A stretch of DNA of 14,406 nucleotides from an uncultured Roseburia sp. (GTDB lineage: Bacteria; Bacillota_A; Clostridia; Lachnospirales; Lachnospiraceae), in contig CAAEAE010000088.1 in NCBI GenBank assembly GCA_900753715.1, forward strand, positions 1 through 14,406, in the 5' to 3' direction. Positions 14,303 through 14,406 of this stretch are shown here, in pieces (the stretch's first letter is position 1; every line of letters starts with the position of its first letter). The notes below the pieces were generated by a model. The model worked only from the letters and a program-made list of their open reading frames with translations. It ran no database searches and was not told where the DNA came from. The translations under genes and the position numbers were made by a program.

Positions 14303-14406
14303 TTGGTGTTTTCGCCATTTGCATTTTCCGGCGATGCCTGTTCTGCCGGGGTCTGCGCCTCTCCCGCATCCCCTGGCGTTTCCTGATTCTCCGGTGTCTG
14401 CTCTTC
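14299..14406 (-). CDS. C-terminal tail of an unidentified Pro/Glu/Gln-rich protein (cut by window edge)
   Basis: The minus strand is open from the right edge to a TGA at 14299-14301, giving 35 residues. The tail is low-complexity and rich in Glu, Gln, Pro, Ala and Asn, with short repeated units such as QTPENQE, QTPAEQ and SPEN, ending in GENTN. Such tails are common on exported or membrane proteins of Firmicutes; the remainder lies outside the window, so no function can be given. It probably precedes glcK in the same direction with no terminator between. Confidence 0.6.
   Translation of the reverse strand, partial: EEQTPENQETPGDAGEAQTPAEQASPENANGENTN

Overview
The window reads as a chromosomal segment of a Gram-positive, low-to-mid GC anaerobe, most likely a Lachnospiraceae member (Clostridia). 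The assignment rests on the FabT/FabK-type fatty acid cluster, an accD-accA gene fusion, a ThiT transporter under a TPP riboswitch, a ROK glucokinase with a cre-like operator, a gdhA of the NADP-dependent type, strong AGGAGG ribosome binding sites and consensus sigma-A promoters. It is an inference from gene content; no rRNA or species marker is present.

Left part (1-8589, minus strand): a complete type II fatty acid synthesis operon read right to left as acpP-fabK-fabD-fabG-fabF-fabZ-accDA-fabH-fabT, followed by a small DUF4321-like membrane protein gene and then the 5' end of gdhA, which has its own candidate promoter. Gaps between the fab genes are 2-35 bases. The operon starts from a consensus promoter (TTGACA, 17 bases, TATACT). 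Immediately downstream of it lie four FabT-box-like palindromes at exactly 16-base intervals, covering the predicted transcription start and the leader. The last fab gene encodes the MarR-family regulator itself, so autoregulation is expected. The biotin-arm subunits AccB and AccC, needed by the carboxyltransferase, are absent from the cluster.

Middle part (8590-11837): a secreted or membrane-anchored predicted beta-propeller-like protein of unknown function (minus strand) is divergent from an OmpR-type response regulator and its histidine kinase (plus strand). The shared 166-base region carries a 9+9 inverted repeat that also contains two TCTWAAG direct repeats 10 bases apart, a plausible regulator site.

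Right part (11838-14406): a TPP riboswitch controls thiT (energy-coupling thiamine uptake), whose product carries an extra N-terminal membrane segment. The riboswitch's last hairpin both hides the Shine-Dalgarno sequence and ends in seven T. A strong terminator follows, then a small SH3-domain lipoprotein gene with a consensus promoter, a bidirectional terminator, and on the minus strand a ROK glucokinase gene whose promoter contains a perfect match to the cre consensus. The window ends in the C-terminal tail of an unidentified Pro/Glu/Gln-rich protein.

A recurring layout feature: three promoters in this window (fab operon, thiT, glucokinase) begin at or inside the stop codon of the upstream gene, with no terminator between. 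In two of them the TGA stop is the middle of the TTGACA hexamer. I saw no mobile elements, CRISPR arrays, tRNA or rRNA.
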